Source of the DNA: Tenggerimyces sp963762635
GTDB taxonomy: Bacteria; Actinomycetota; Actinomycetes; Propionibacteriales; Actinopolymorphaceae
Reading direction: 5' to 3'
Assembly: GCA_963762635.1 (NCBI GenBank)
Contig: CAVXLQ010000010.1
Location: 186,001-250,000, forward strand
DNA: 64,000 nucleotides
The number at the start of each line of letters is the position of its first letter. Position 1 is the first letter of the stretch. The notes below the pieces were generated by a model. That model had not been told where the DNA came from. It searched no databases and saw nothing but the letters and a program-made list of their open reading frames with translations. The translations under genes were made by a program, and so were the position numbers. Below, piece by piece: positions 42,491 to 50,308 of the stretch.

Positions 42491-45400
42491 ATGCGTCGTG
42501 CGTTGGTTCTCTCGCTGCTGGCCTCGAGTCTCGCGCTCGCCGTTCCGGCCGGGCCTACGCAGGCGGCCATCGGCCAGCCCACCGACTATTGGACCGAGCC
42601 GTCCTCGACGAACGTCTTCAAGGACTCCCTCCCGACGAGGGAGTCGGGCAGGTCGATCGGACTGGACACCGCGACGAACGAATGGGAGGGCGCGCAGATC
42701 GTCGTCCGTTCGGCGGCAGCTTTCCGGGTGAACGGGGTGACGTTCTCCGCCTTGGCCCGAAGCGGTGGCGGGTCGATCGCGGCGAGCAACCTCGAGTACA
42801 AGTTCGTCACGTACCAGACGTTGAACGCCAACACGATGTTCGACACCTGCTGCAGCAAGCAGCCGATCTACCCGGTGATCCGGACGGCGCCGGGCGAGTT
42901 CCCCGACAACCTGTCCAACGCCACGGCGTTCGACGTGCCGGCCCGCACCACGCAGTCGATCTGGGTGAACGCGTTCGTGCCGAAGGGCACCGGCGCCGGC
43001 GTCTACAGCGGGACGGCGACGGTCCAGACGAGCCGCGGCAACCTGGCGGTCCCGATCTCGGTCGACGTCCGCGCGGTGGAGCTGCCGGACTCCAAGGACG
43101 GGACGTTCGACAACTCGCTGTGGAACACGTTCAACGGCGAGCTGTCCTGGGATCCGGGCGGCGACAACATGGCCGCCTCGTACGGGCTGACCCGGTTCTC
43201 GCCGAAGTGGTGGGCGCTGATGGAGAACGTCGTCGAACAGATGAAGCGGCACCGGCACAACCAGCTCACGATCCCGCTGGTCGGTCAGCTGATGGACGCT
43301 GGCTCGACGCGGAACGCCAACGGGACTTACACGTTCAACTGGAATCGGTTCGACGAGGTCGTGCAGTTCTTCCTCGATCGCAACGCGGTGAAGCGGATCG
43401 AGGGCTTCTGGGTCGCGGCCGACACGTACAACTACCGCGTCGACCACCAGGACGGCGTGCGCGAGGTCGAGCTGATCAACCGGCGTGCGAACGGCACACA
43501 GTTCCGCGACTACGCGCCGTGGAACACCGTGGAGGCGGACAGCTTCATCGACCAGTTCATGACCTCGCTCCGTACGCATCTGGAGGCCAAGGGCTGGGAC
43601 GAGATGTTCTGGATGCACGTCGGGGACGAGCCGCACTCCGACGCGGAGGAGACGGCGTACCGGCACATCCTGCAACGGATGAAGCAGAACTGGCCGGGCG
43701 TGAAGGTCGGCGACGCGATGTTCGCCGAGCCGTGGGCGACGCGGCTGTCACCGCTCGTCGACGTCGTCGTGCCCAACCTGCTGAACTACAGCCCCAACCC
43801 CGGCCACTACGACGAGCTGCGCGCCAACGGCAAGGACGTGTGGCTCTACAACTGCAACATCCCGGTCGGCAACTACCTCAACCGCTTCATCGACCAGCCG
43901 CAATGGCATCAGCGGATGACGATCTGGTACGCGTCTTCACGCAATCTCAACGGCTATCTGCACTACTCGATGAACGGCTGGCTCGCGCCGCTGGCACAGG
44001 ACGAGGTGAAGGGCGACCACTACATCGTCTGGCCGGACAAGCCGAACAACACGATCGAGTCGTCGATCCGCTGGGAGTCGTTGCGCGACGGGATCGAGGA
44101 CTACGAGGCGCTGGCTCTGCTCAAGCGAACGAATCCCGGGTTGGCGCACGATCTCGCGTACGCGTTGGTGCAGTCGGCCGAGAAGTACTCGCCCGACACC
44201 GGCTTCCAGGCGCGGATCCGGCGGCTGATGCTGGACGCCGCGGGTGGGCGGCCCGTGGTGGCTTCGGATCTGGCGTTGGGCCGTGCCGCGACCGCTTCCA
44301 GTGCCGTGGCCGGGTCGGAGGCAGCTCGGGCGTTCGACGGGTCTGCCGGGACCGCGTGGCGGCCGACGTCGACGGGAGCCCAGTGGCTGCAGGTGGATCT
44401 CGGTCGTCAAGTTCAGCTTGACGGGGTCTTGCTGCGCTGGGCTTCGGCCGCTCCTTCGTCGTACAAGCTGCGGATCTCGTACGACGGCGTGCGCTTCTCC
44501 GATGCGTTCTCGACCACGTCCGGCGACGGGGGTGACGACTTCGTCGGGGTGAACGGGAAGGCGCGGTACCTTCGGCTGGAGGTGTCCGCGGCGAGCGCTG
44601 CTTATGGGTTGAGCTCGTTCGAGGTCGCGGGCTTCGGTTTGGCGAAGGTGAACCTGGCCGGCGGGCGGGACTACAGCAAGCCGGCGCCGGTCGCCGATCA
44701 TCTGGACAGCGGCTTCGAGTCTTCGGACGGGCTGCTGGCGGACGACTGGGGCGACAAGCGGCAGTACGGGTACCGCAGCTCGCCGGTGTCGGTCACGTTC
44801 GACCTGGGTGCGGTGAAGTCGGTGGACAGCGCGCGGGTGCACGCGTACGAGGAGTACCCCGCGTATCGGCCGGACACGGTGGTGGTGTCGACGAGTACGG
44901 ATGGTTCGACGTTCACGCAGAAGGGCTGGCTGCCGCGGACGAACGACCAGTCGGCGATCTGGTACGACTTCGAGTTCCCGCCGACCTCCGCGCGCTGGGT
45001 GCGGGTCACGTTCAACAAGACGTACGGCGGCAACGCCTCGGCGCTGTTCGTGGACGAGATCGAGATCTACCAGAGCCAGCGCACGAACCTCGCTGCCGGC
45101 GCGTCGTACGCGAAGTCACCGGCGCCGGCCGCGGGCTATCCGGACACGCTGAACGGTGGGCGCGAGTCGACCGACGGGGTGATCGCGGGGCACCACAACG
45201 ACGCGATCGGCTGGGGTGTGAACCTCCCGGTAGGCACGACGGGCGTGGTGAAGGTCGACCTGGATCTGGGTGCGCCGAAGGCGTTCGGGCTGGTGTCGGT
45301 GCGGGAGAACTTCGACCTGCTGGCGAAGTACTTCCCGGACACGGTGCGCGTCCTGACCGGCGACTCGTTGGGTGCGTTGACCTTGCGCGCTTCGGCGGAC

Positions 45401-45544
45401 GTGTCGTCGGGCTCGCAGTGGTACGACCTGCCTGTTGGGGAGGTGACGGCCCGGTACGTGCGGGTGGAGATGGAGAAGTTCTCGGTCGGCTCGCTGCAGG
45501 ACTGGATCTTCGTCGACGACATCGCCGTCTACCCCTCCGGCTAG
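42491..45544 (+). CDS. Secreted GH123-like (DUF4091) glycoside hydrolase with three C-terminal discoidin-like domains
   Basis: 1017 residues from ATG 42491 (AGGAG five bases upstream). Signal peptide RRALVLSLLASSLALAVPAG. An N-terminal beta-sandwich (30-200: NEWEGAQIVVRSAAAFRV) is followed by a (beta/alpha)8 domain. The catalytic pair lies in FWMHVGDEPHSDAEETAYRH near residue 378; WLYNCNIPVGNYLNRF and RWESLRDGIEDYEALALLKR are DUF4091 hallmarks. Three F5/8-type C (CBM32-like) domains follow at about 590-715, 716-860 and 862-1017. GH123 enzymes cleave beta-N-acetylgalactosaminides, so binding and cutting of amino-sugar glycans outside the cell is inferred. Confidence 0.88.
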   Translation: MRRALVLSLLASSLALAVPAGPTQAAIGQPTDYWTEPSSTNVFKDSLPTRESGRSIGLDTATNEWEGAQIVVRSAAAFRVNGVTFSALARSGGGSIAASNLEYKFVTYQTLNANTMFDTCCSKQPIYPVIRTAPGEFPDNLSNATAFDVPARTTQSIWVNAFVPKGTGAGVYSGTATVQTSRGNLAVPISVDVRAVELPDSKDGTFDNSLWNTFNGELSWDPGGDNMAASYGLTRFSPKWWALMENVVEQMKRHRHNQLTIPLVGQLMDAGSTRNANGTYTFNWNRFDEVVQFFLDRNAVKRIEGFWVAADTYNYRVDHQDGVREVELINRRANGTQFRDYAPWNTVEADSFIDQFMTSLRTHLEAKGWDEMFWMHVGDEPHSDAEETAYRHILQRMKQNWPGVKVGDAMFAEPWATRLSPLVDVVVPNLLNYSPNPGHYDELRANGKDVWLYNCNIPVGNYLNRFIDQPQWHQRMTIWYASSRNLNGYLHYSMNGWLAPLAQDEVKGDHYIVWPDKPNNTIESSIRWESLRDGIEDYEALALLKRTNPGLAHDLAYALVQSAEKYSPDTGFQARIRRLMLDAAGGRPVVASDLALGRAATASSAVAGSEAARAFDGSAGTAWRPTSTGAQWLQVDLGRQVQLDGVLLRWASAAPSSYKLRISYDGVRFSDAFSTTSGDGGDDFVGVNGKARYLRLEVSAASAAYGLSSFEVAGFGLAKVNLAGGRDYSKPAPVADHLDSGFESSDGLLADDWGDKRQYGYRSSPVSVTFDLGAVKSVDSARVHAYEEYPAYRPDTVVVSTSTDGSTFTQKGWLPRTNDQSAIWYDFEFPPTSARWVRVTFNKTYGGNASALFVDEIEIYQSQRTNLAAGASYAKSPAPAAGYPDTLNGGRESTDGVIAGHHNDAIGWGVNLPVGTTGVVKVDLDLGAPKAFGLVSVRENFDLLAKYFPDTVRVLTGDSLGALTLRASADVSSGSQWYDLPVGEVTARYVRVEMEKFSVGSLQDWIFVDDIAVYPSG

Positions 45545-45672
45545 CCCCACCTGGTGACGCGGACGCTGTGGGGTGGCCGCGGCGCTGGCGTGGCGAGGTC
45601 TGACTGGGTCAGGGGCGCTCGACAGAGTTACGCCCTCACGCGACGCTCTCGGACCGTCCGAAGGTCAACTGT

Positions 45673-45716
45673 GGGGTTCTGGTGGCGACACGCCGGCGTG
45701 TCGTCACCAGAACCCC
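45673..45716. repeat. 44-bp near-perfect palindrome without loop
   Basis: GGGGTTCTGGTGGCGACACG plus CC (45673-45694) is followed directly by its inverse (45695-45716). One position differs, and it pairs as G-U in the + strand RNA. It lies 130 bases after the glycosidase stop and may end its transcript. The outer bases AACTGTGG (45667-45674) and CCACAGTT (45743-45750) form another inverted pair around it. Confidence 0.7.
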
Positions 45717-45980
45717 GCGGTTTGAATGCACCTCGCCAATTGCCACAGTTCCGTGCACCGCCCTTACCTGACCGGGGTGTTGCCACGTGGCAGCACAGCT
45801 CGCGCTCGTCCGGAACGATGCGGAGGGCTGAGCGGAAGCCGAGCCCGGTCGCCGAGCGACGTCAGGGACCGCATCGAGCACGCCCCACCTGGTTTCGGGC
45901 CGGTTACTGCGCCGAACGGCGTCGTTCTGCCAGTCTGTGCAGTGGCCTGACCACCGCGGGCGTTCGATCGGCCGTGCGAC

Positions 45981-46024
45981 TTGTTCCAGGGATCTCGCCT
46001 TCTAGGCCGAGATCCCTGGAACAA
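45981..46024. repeat. 44-nt hairpin repeat, family A copy 3
   Basis: TTGTTCCAGGGATCTCG and CGAGATCCCTGGAACAA pair over all 17 bases around a 10-nt loop, CCTTCTAGGC. Length, ends and the GATCTCG core match the copies at 14075 and 14257, 32 kb away, while bases 6-10 of the stem differ on both arms together. Terminator or repeat-family function is inferred. Confidence 0.75.
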
Positions 46025-46160
46025 CTCCGAGGGGGCGGGGGCGGAGTCGGCGCACTTTACCCACGCAAGGGGCGTTGCCGCGCTCTTCGAGCAGCTGGGG
46101 AACGCCCTCCTCGCGGGTGAAGTCACGATGCGGGATGCGGTGACCTCGGCAGCTGGGAGC

Positions 46161-46230
46161 ACTTCCCTTGCTGGGATGGGGTTGAGCAGGTCTCTCGCAC
46201 GGTGCACAACCCCGTTTCGGTCAGGGAAGT
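46161..46230. repeat. Nested inverted repeat
   Basis: ACTTCCCT (46161-46168) with AGGGAAGT (46223-46230) enclose GGGGTTG (46178-46184) with CAACCCC (46207-46213). The two stems could form one interrupted hairpin. No gene is associated; the role is unknown. Confidence 0.5.
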
Positions 46231-46272
46231 CGCGCTCGCATGGCGTCGGCGTTGGCGCGGCCTGCGTGATCC

Positions 46273-46456
46273 GTGATCATGACCGTGATCATGACCGTGA
46301 TCATGACCGTGATCATGACCGTGATCATGACCGTGATCATGACCGTGATCATGACCGTGATCATGACCGTGATCATGACCGTGATCATGAAGCCAAACCC
46401 GCGCAGAGCACCGCTACGGCTTCATGATCACCATCATGATCACCATCATGATCACC
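46273..46456. repeat. 12-bp minisatellite and its inverted partner array
   Basis: GTGATCATGACC is repeated nine times without change from 46273 to 46380, then a tenth partial unit. After a 23-base loop, an inverted array of about three units of ATCATGATCACC runs to 46456. GTGATCATGAAGCC (46381-46394) and GGCTTCATGATCAC (46418-46431) are perfect inverses, so the arrays can fold back on each other. Each unit contains the overlapping palindromes TGATCA and TCATGA. It lies about 115 bases upstream of the hydroxy-acid oxidase gene. Confidence 0.85.
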
Positions 46457-46570
46457 GCGGTTGGCGCTGGGCGGTGGAGTCGGCGTTCGAGATGAGGGGC
46501 CCTTCATGCACACCGTGCCCCGCCGGAACTCGCGTGCGGGCAGGGGGCGGAGCCAGGCAGACTGCGCGAC

Positions 46571-47596
46571 GTGATCTCCCATCTCGATCTCGTCGAGGAA
46601 GCCCGTGCGCTCCTGCCCGAGGGTGTCTTCCAGTACGTGGCCACCGGCGCGGGCGTCGAGGAGACGCTCAACGCGGCCGAGGCGGCTTGGCAACAGCTCT
46701 ACCTCCGCCCGCGGCTCCCCCGGGACGTCACGACCGTCGACACCTCGACGACCCTGCTCGGCACGAACGTCAGCTCGCCCCTCAACGTCGCGCCCACAGG
46801 CTTCCAGCGAATCGTCCACGCGGACGGTGAAGTCGCGACCGCGAAGGCCGCGAAGGAGACCGGCTCGCTGCTCGTCCTCTCCAGCCGCTCCACCGCCTCT
46901 CTGGAGGAGGTCAGAGCAGAAGCCGGACCGTGGTGGCTGCAGGCGTACGTCCTCCGCGACCGCGACCTGACCGCCGAGATCGTCCGACGAGCCGCGGCGG
47001 CCGGCGCGCGTGCCGTCGTTCTGACCGTCGACACGCCGCACGTGGCGCGCAAGGCCAGGTCGTACGAGTTCGACAGCAGCGTCGGGTCGCCGATCATCCC
47101 CGAGCTGGAAAGCCGCGACGACCTCGGCATCTGGCAGGCCCCCGACGTGACACTCAAGGACATCCAGTGGCTGGCCGGGCTGTCCGGCGGCATCCCCGTC
47201 GTCGTCAAGGGCGTCTTGCGCGGCGACGACGCCCGGGCCTGCGTCGACGCCGGCGCACAGGCCGTCTGGGTCTCGAACCACGGCGGGCGGCAGCTCGACG
47301 GCGCGATCCCGAGCGCCCGAGCGCTGCCCGAGGTCGTCGAGGCCGTCGAGGCCGTCGACACGGAGGTGTACGTCGACGGCGGCATCCGCACCGGCCGCGA
47401 CGTCGTCCGCGCACTCGCCCTCGGCGCGAGAGCCGCCTTCGTCGGCAGACCCGTCGTCTGGGCCCTCGCCGTAGGAGGCGAGGACGGCGTCCGCGACCTG
47501 CTGAACGGGTTCCGCGAGGACGTCGAGGAGACGATGGCCTTAACCGGCTGCACCAGCATCGACGAGATCGGACCGGACCTCGTCGCGAAGTCGTAG
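46571..47596 (+). CDS. FMN-dependent alpha-hydroxy-acid oxidase/dehydrogenase
   Basis: 341 residues from GTG 46571. A TIM barrel with NVAPTGFQRIVHADGEVATA, WWLQAYVLRDRDLTAEIV, VLTVDTPHVARKAR, PVVVKGVLRGDDARACVDAG and the catalytic His-Arg in VWVSNHGGRQLDG; DGGIRTGRDVVRALALGA binds the FMN phosphate. It oxidises L-2-hydroxy acids such as lactate, glycolate or mandelate. It is followed 10 bases later by the CocE-type hydrolase. The minisatellite upstream may affect its expression. Confidence 0.92.
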   Translation: MISHLDLVEEARALLPEGVFQYVATGAGVEETLNAAEAAWQQLYLRPRLPRDVTTVDTSTTLLGTNVSSPLNVAPTGFQRIVHADGEVATAKAAKETGSLLVLSSRSTASLEEVRAEAGPWWLQAYVLRDRDLTAEIVRRAAAAGARAVVLTVDTPHVARKARSYEFDSSVGSPIIPELESRDDLGIWQAPDVTLKDIQWLAGLSGGIPVVVKGVLRGDDARACVDAGAQAVWVSNHGGRQLDGAIPSARALPEVVEAVEAVDTEVYVDGGIRTGRDVVRALALGARAAFVGRPVVWALAVGGEDGVRDLLNGFREDVEETMALTGCTSIDEIGPDLVAKS

Positions 47597-47606
47597 GGTC
47601 GACGAC

Positions 47607-49193
47607 ATGACCGCGCCGAAGCTCGTCGTCAACGACACCGTGGTGACCATGCCGGACGGCGTGGACCTCGCGACCGACGTGACGGTCGCCGACGACGGCG
47701 AGCGCCATCCCGTTCTGCTCATCCGCACGCCGTACAGCCGCGCCGCCGTGCGCGGCATGTACGACGCGATCGGGCTCGCCCGGATCGGCTGGGCCGTCGT
47801 CACCCAGGACGTCCGCGGGCGGTGGGACTCGACCGGCGACTTCGTCCCGTTCGCGAACGAGCGCGCCGACGGCTTCCAGACCGTCGAGTGGTGCGCGGAC
47901 CAGCCGTGGTCGAACGGCTCCGTCGCGATGACCGGCGGCTCGTACATGGGTGGCACGCAGTGGCTCGCCGCCGCCGACAGCCCGCGCGGCCTGAAGGCGA
48001 TCTCGCCCGCGATCATCGGCCTGAGCATCCGCGACGACGTGACGTACGAGAACGGCGTCGCGCAGCTCGGCCTCTACACCTCGTGGGCGCTCGGGGTCAC
48101 GGCCGCCGGCTCGAGGCTCGACGCGGACGTCGTGAAGGCCGCGACCGAAGAGCTCGACGCCTGGCCCGCGATGGTCGGTCGGCCGATCGACGAGTCCGTG
48201 CTCACCCAGGCGACACCGCTGGGCCTGCGCTGGCTGACCCACGCCGACGACGACGGGTTCTGGTCGGGCCAGGACGTTTCCAAGGTGATCGACACCGTGA
48301 ACGTTGCCGGCTACCACCTCGCCGGCTGGCACGACATCTTCTGCGAGGGCAACCTCCGCGCGTACCAGGCGATGACCGCGCCGTCGAAGCCCGAAGAGGT
48401 CCGCGCGTCGCAGCGGCTCGTGGTCGGACCGTGGGCACACCTCACGATGCTCAAGCGGCTCACCGGCGAGCTCGACTTCGGCGTGGCCGCCGACGGGATC
48501 CTGAACGGGCTGGTCGAGGAGCAGGTGCGGTTCCTGATGGCCGCCGTCGCCGGGCGTCCGGTGCCGAGCGGCGCGCGGGTGTACGTGATGGGCCGGAACG
48601 AGTGGATCGACCTGCCCTCCTGGCCGCCGGACGCGACGACGACCGCGCTGCACCTCGGCGCCGAGGGCTCGCTGAGCTTCGACGGACCGGGCGACGTCGG
48701 CGCGGACTCCTACGTCCACGACCCCGCCTCCCCCGTCCCCACCGGAGGCGGACGGACGCTGCACCCCGTCCTCCCCGAGCCGGGTCCGCGGGACCAGCGC
48801 GAGATCGAGGAACGACCGGACGTCCTCGTCTACACCAGCGAAGAACTGGCCTCCGACCTCACCGTGATCGGAGCGGTGCGCGCTCACCTCACGTTCGCCT
48901 CGACCGCGGAAGAGGCCGACGTCACCGTGAAGCTCGTCGACGTCTACCCCGACGGTCGCGCCATGCTCGTCGTGGACTCGATCCAGCACGTCTCGTCGGC
49001 CGCCGGAACGCCGGCCGAGGTGACGGTCGAGGTCGGCTCGACCGCCCAGACGTTCGCGGCAGGACACCAGGTCCGGATCGAGATCGCCTCGTCGAACCAC
49101 CCGCGCTTCGGCCTCAGCCCGGCAGGGACCCAGACCGTCCACCACGGCGGCCGGACCGAGTCGCGGCTGGAACTTCCGGTCTACGCGGGCTGA
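47607..49193 (+). CDS. CocE/NonD-family hydrolase (X-Pro dipeptidyl-peptidase S15-like)
   Basis: 528 residues. MPDGVDLATDVTVAD and AVVTQDVRGRWDSTGDFVPF open the S15 alpha/beta hydrolase domain. The nucleophile is in MTGGSYMGGTQWLAA, the cap domain is about 145-270 and the acid/His region includes GWHDIFCEGNL and VGPWAHLTM. A C-terminal jelly roll (330-528) has LTFASTAEEADVTVKLVDVY and QVRIEIASSNHPRFGL. Cocaine esterase and acyl hydrolases share this build. TAGGGT seven bases before the ATG suggests a leaderless start. The tail overlaps the convergent SRPBCC gene by 13 bases. Confidence 0.9.
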   Translation: MTAPKLVVNDTVVTMPDGVDLATDVTVADDGERHPVLLIRTPYSRAAVRGMYDAIGLARIGWAVVTQDVRGRWDSTGDFVPFANERADGFQTVEWCADQPWSNGSVAMTGGSYMGGTQWLAAADSPRGLKAISPAIIGLSIRDDVTYENGVAQLGLYTSWALGVTAAGSRLDADVVKAATEELDAWPAMVGRPIDESVLTQATPLGLRWLTHADDDGFWSGQDVSKVIDTVNVAGYHLAGWHDIFCEGNLRAYQAMTAPSKPEEVRASQRLVVGPWAHLTMLKRLTGELDFGVAADGILNGLVEEQVRFLMAAVAGRPVPSGARVYVMGRNEWIDLPSWPPDATTTALHLGAEGSLSFDGPGDVGADSYVHDPASPVPTGGGRTLHPVLPEPGPRDQREIEERPDVLVYTSEELASDLTVIGAVRAHLTFASTAEEADVTVKLVDVYPDGRAMLVVDSIQHVSSAAGTPAEVTVEVGSTAQTFAAGHQVRIEIASSNHPRFGLSPAGTQTVHHGGRTESRLELPVYAG

Positions 49194-49621
49194 GCGTTCT
49201 CGACGTACGCCTTGAGCTCGTCGCCGATCTCGCTGATCCGCCGGCGCATGATCGCCGGCGTGAACGGGCTCATCAGCAAGCCGACGAGGTTGGGCTCGAC
49301 CACCCTGATCTCCTGGGTGAGCCTGGTCCCGTCGGCGGTGGGTTCGAACGTGAACGTATGAACCACCCGGCCCACGCTCGTCGCGGCGGAGTGCTGGAAC
49401 GAGCGCGGCGGGTCGTACTCGGCGACCGTGTAGTCGATCACGCCGAACCGCTTCCAGGTCCCGCGGTAGCACGAGCCTCTGGCCAGCGGCCCGTCGGTGA
49501 GCTTCTCGACGCTGACCATGCTGATCTCGTCCCAGCGCAGCTGGTTCTCCGGATCGGCGGCCACCGCGAACACCTCCGCCGGAGCACGGTCGATCTCCGT
49601 CAGATGCGTTGCCCTCGCCAT
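49181..49621 (-). CDS. SRPBCC (START/Bet v1-like) family protein
   Basis: 146 residues. MARATHLTEIDRAPAEVFAV and AADPENQLRWDEISMVSVEK, then YTVAEYDPPRSFQHS and TFTFEPTADGTRLTQEIRVV follow the polyketide-cyclase/dehydrase pattern of a helix-grip ligand-binding cavity. No catalytic residues can be assigned. It probably binds a hydrophobic small molecule. Separated from the upstream response regulator by a terminator-like hairpin. Confidence 0.83.
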   Translation of the reverse strand: MARATHLTEIDRAPAEVFAVAADPENQLRWDEISMVSVEKLTDGPLARGSCYRGTWKRFGVIDYTVAEYDPPRSFQHSAATSVGRVVHTFTFEPTADGTRLTQEIRVVEPNLVGLLMSPFTPAIMRRRISEIGDELKAYVENAQPA

Positions 49622-49657
49622 GGCTACTCCCAGCGGACTCCCACGCGGCGTGCCCAG

Positions 49658-49697
49658 TGTCGCGGAAGACCTCCGCGCGCGGAGGCGGAATCCGACA
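49658..49697 (-). terminator. Hairpin after the ABC-transporter/two-component operon
   Basis: CCTCCGCGCGCGGAGG (49670-49685) is a perfect 16-base palindrome, flanked by TGTCG (49658-49662) and CGACA (49693-49697). It lies five bases past the response-regulator stop on the minus strand. Confidence 0.6.
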
Positions 49698-49702
49698 GCC
49701 GG

Positions 49703-50308
49703 CTAGAGCCAGCCGTTGGACTCCGCGATGCGTACGGCCTCGGCCCTGGTTCGCGCACCGGTCTTGCCGATCGCGGCGGACAGATGGTTACGTACGGTCC
49801 CCTCCGAAAGCACCAAGGCCTTCGCGATGTCCGCGACGGTCCCGCCCGAACGGGCCTCCTCGAGCACGTCCCGCTCCCGCGGCGTCAACGGTGAGGACCC
49901 GGCCGCCAGCGACTCGATCGCCAGCGACGGATCCACGACCCGCAGCCCCTGGTAGACCCGCCGGATGCTGTCGGCCAGCTCCGACGCCGGGGTGTCCTTC
50001 ACCACGAAGCCGCTCGCCCCCGCGTCCAGTGCCCGCCGGACATAGCCCGGCCGCCCGAACGTCGTCACCACCAGCACTCGGCACGTCGGCAAGGCGCGAC
50101 GCAGCTCGCGCGTCGCCGCGATCCCGTCCAGGCCAGGCATCTCCACGTCGAGCAGCGCGACGTCGGGGCGTGCCGCCAAGGCGGCCTTGACAACCTCGTC
50201 GCCGCGCTCGACCTCGGCCACCACCGCGAGGTCGTTCTCCAACGACAGCAGGGCGGCGAGCGCACCGCGGACCAGCGCCTGGTCGTCGGCGAGCAGGATC
50301 CGGATCAC
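49703..50308 (-). CDS. NarL/LuxR-family response regulator of the ABC-transporter operon
   Basis: 201 residues. The receiver has RILLADDQALVRGALAALLS, Asp in DVALLDVEMPGLDG and Lys in GFVVKDTP. The LuxR HTH reads LTPRERDVLEEARSGGTVAD and LSEGTVRNHLSAAIGKTG. The start overlaps the kinase stop. It belongs to the DesR/LiaR class whose members control adjacent export genes; the dyads at 53137-53165 are its likely target. Confidence 0.93.
   Translation of the reverse strand: MIRILLADDQALVRGALAALLSLENDLAVVAEVERGDEVVKAALAARPDVALLDVEMPGLDGIAATRELRRALPTCRVLVVTTFGRPGYVRRALDAGASGFVVKDTPASELADSIRRVYQGLRVVDPSLAIESLAAGSSPLTPRERDVLEEARSGGTVADIAKALVLSEGTVRNHLSAAIGKTGARTRAEAVRIAESNGWL

Larger units (their letters stand above)
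45545..46570. other. 1-kb non-coding, hairpin-rich intergenic island
   Basis: No frame here shows convincing codon bias or homology I recognise; several frames on both strands are open only because of high GC. It holds, in order, a 44-bp near-perfect palindrome (45673-45716), a TGCCACGTGGCA palindrome near 45782, a family A hairpin (45981-46024), a nested inverted repeat (46161-46230) and a 12-bp minisatellite with an inverted partner array (46273-46456). No IS ends, integrase or tRNA is visible. Confidence 0.6.

Noticed and set aside
45981..46427. A gene encoding a His-Asp-Arg-Asp repeat protein over the minisatellite
   Set aside because: All frames on both strands are open through the 12-bp repeat because its length is a multiple of three without stops. 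The flanks lack coding bias, and no ribosome site or homologue is recognised.
46273..46456. CRISPR array
   Set aside because: The units are 12 bases and contiguous, with no spacers, and no cas genes are in the window.
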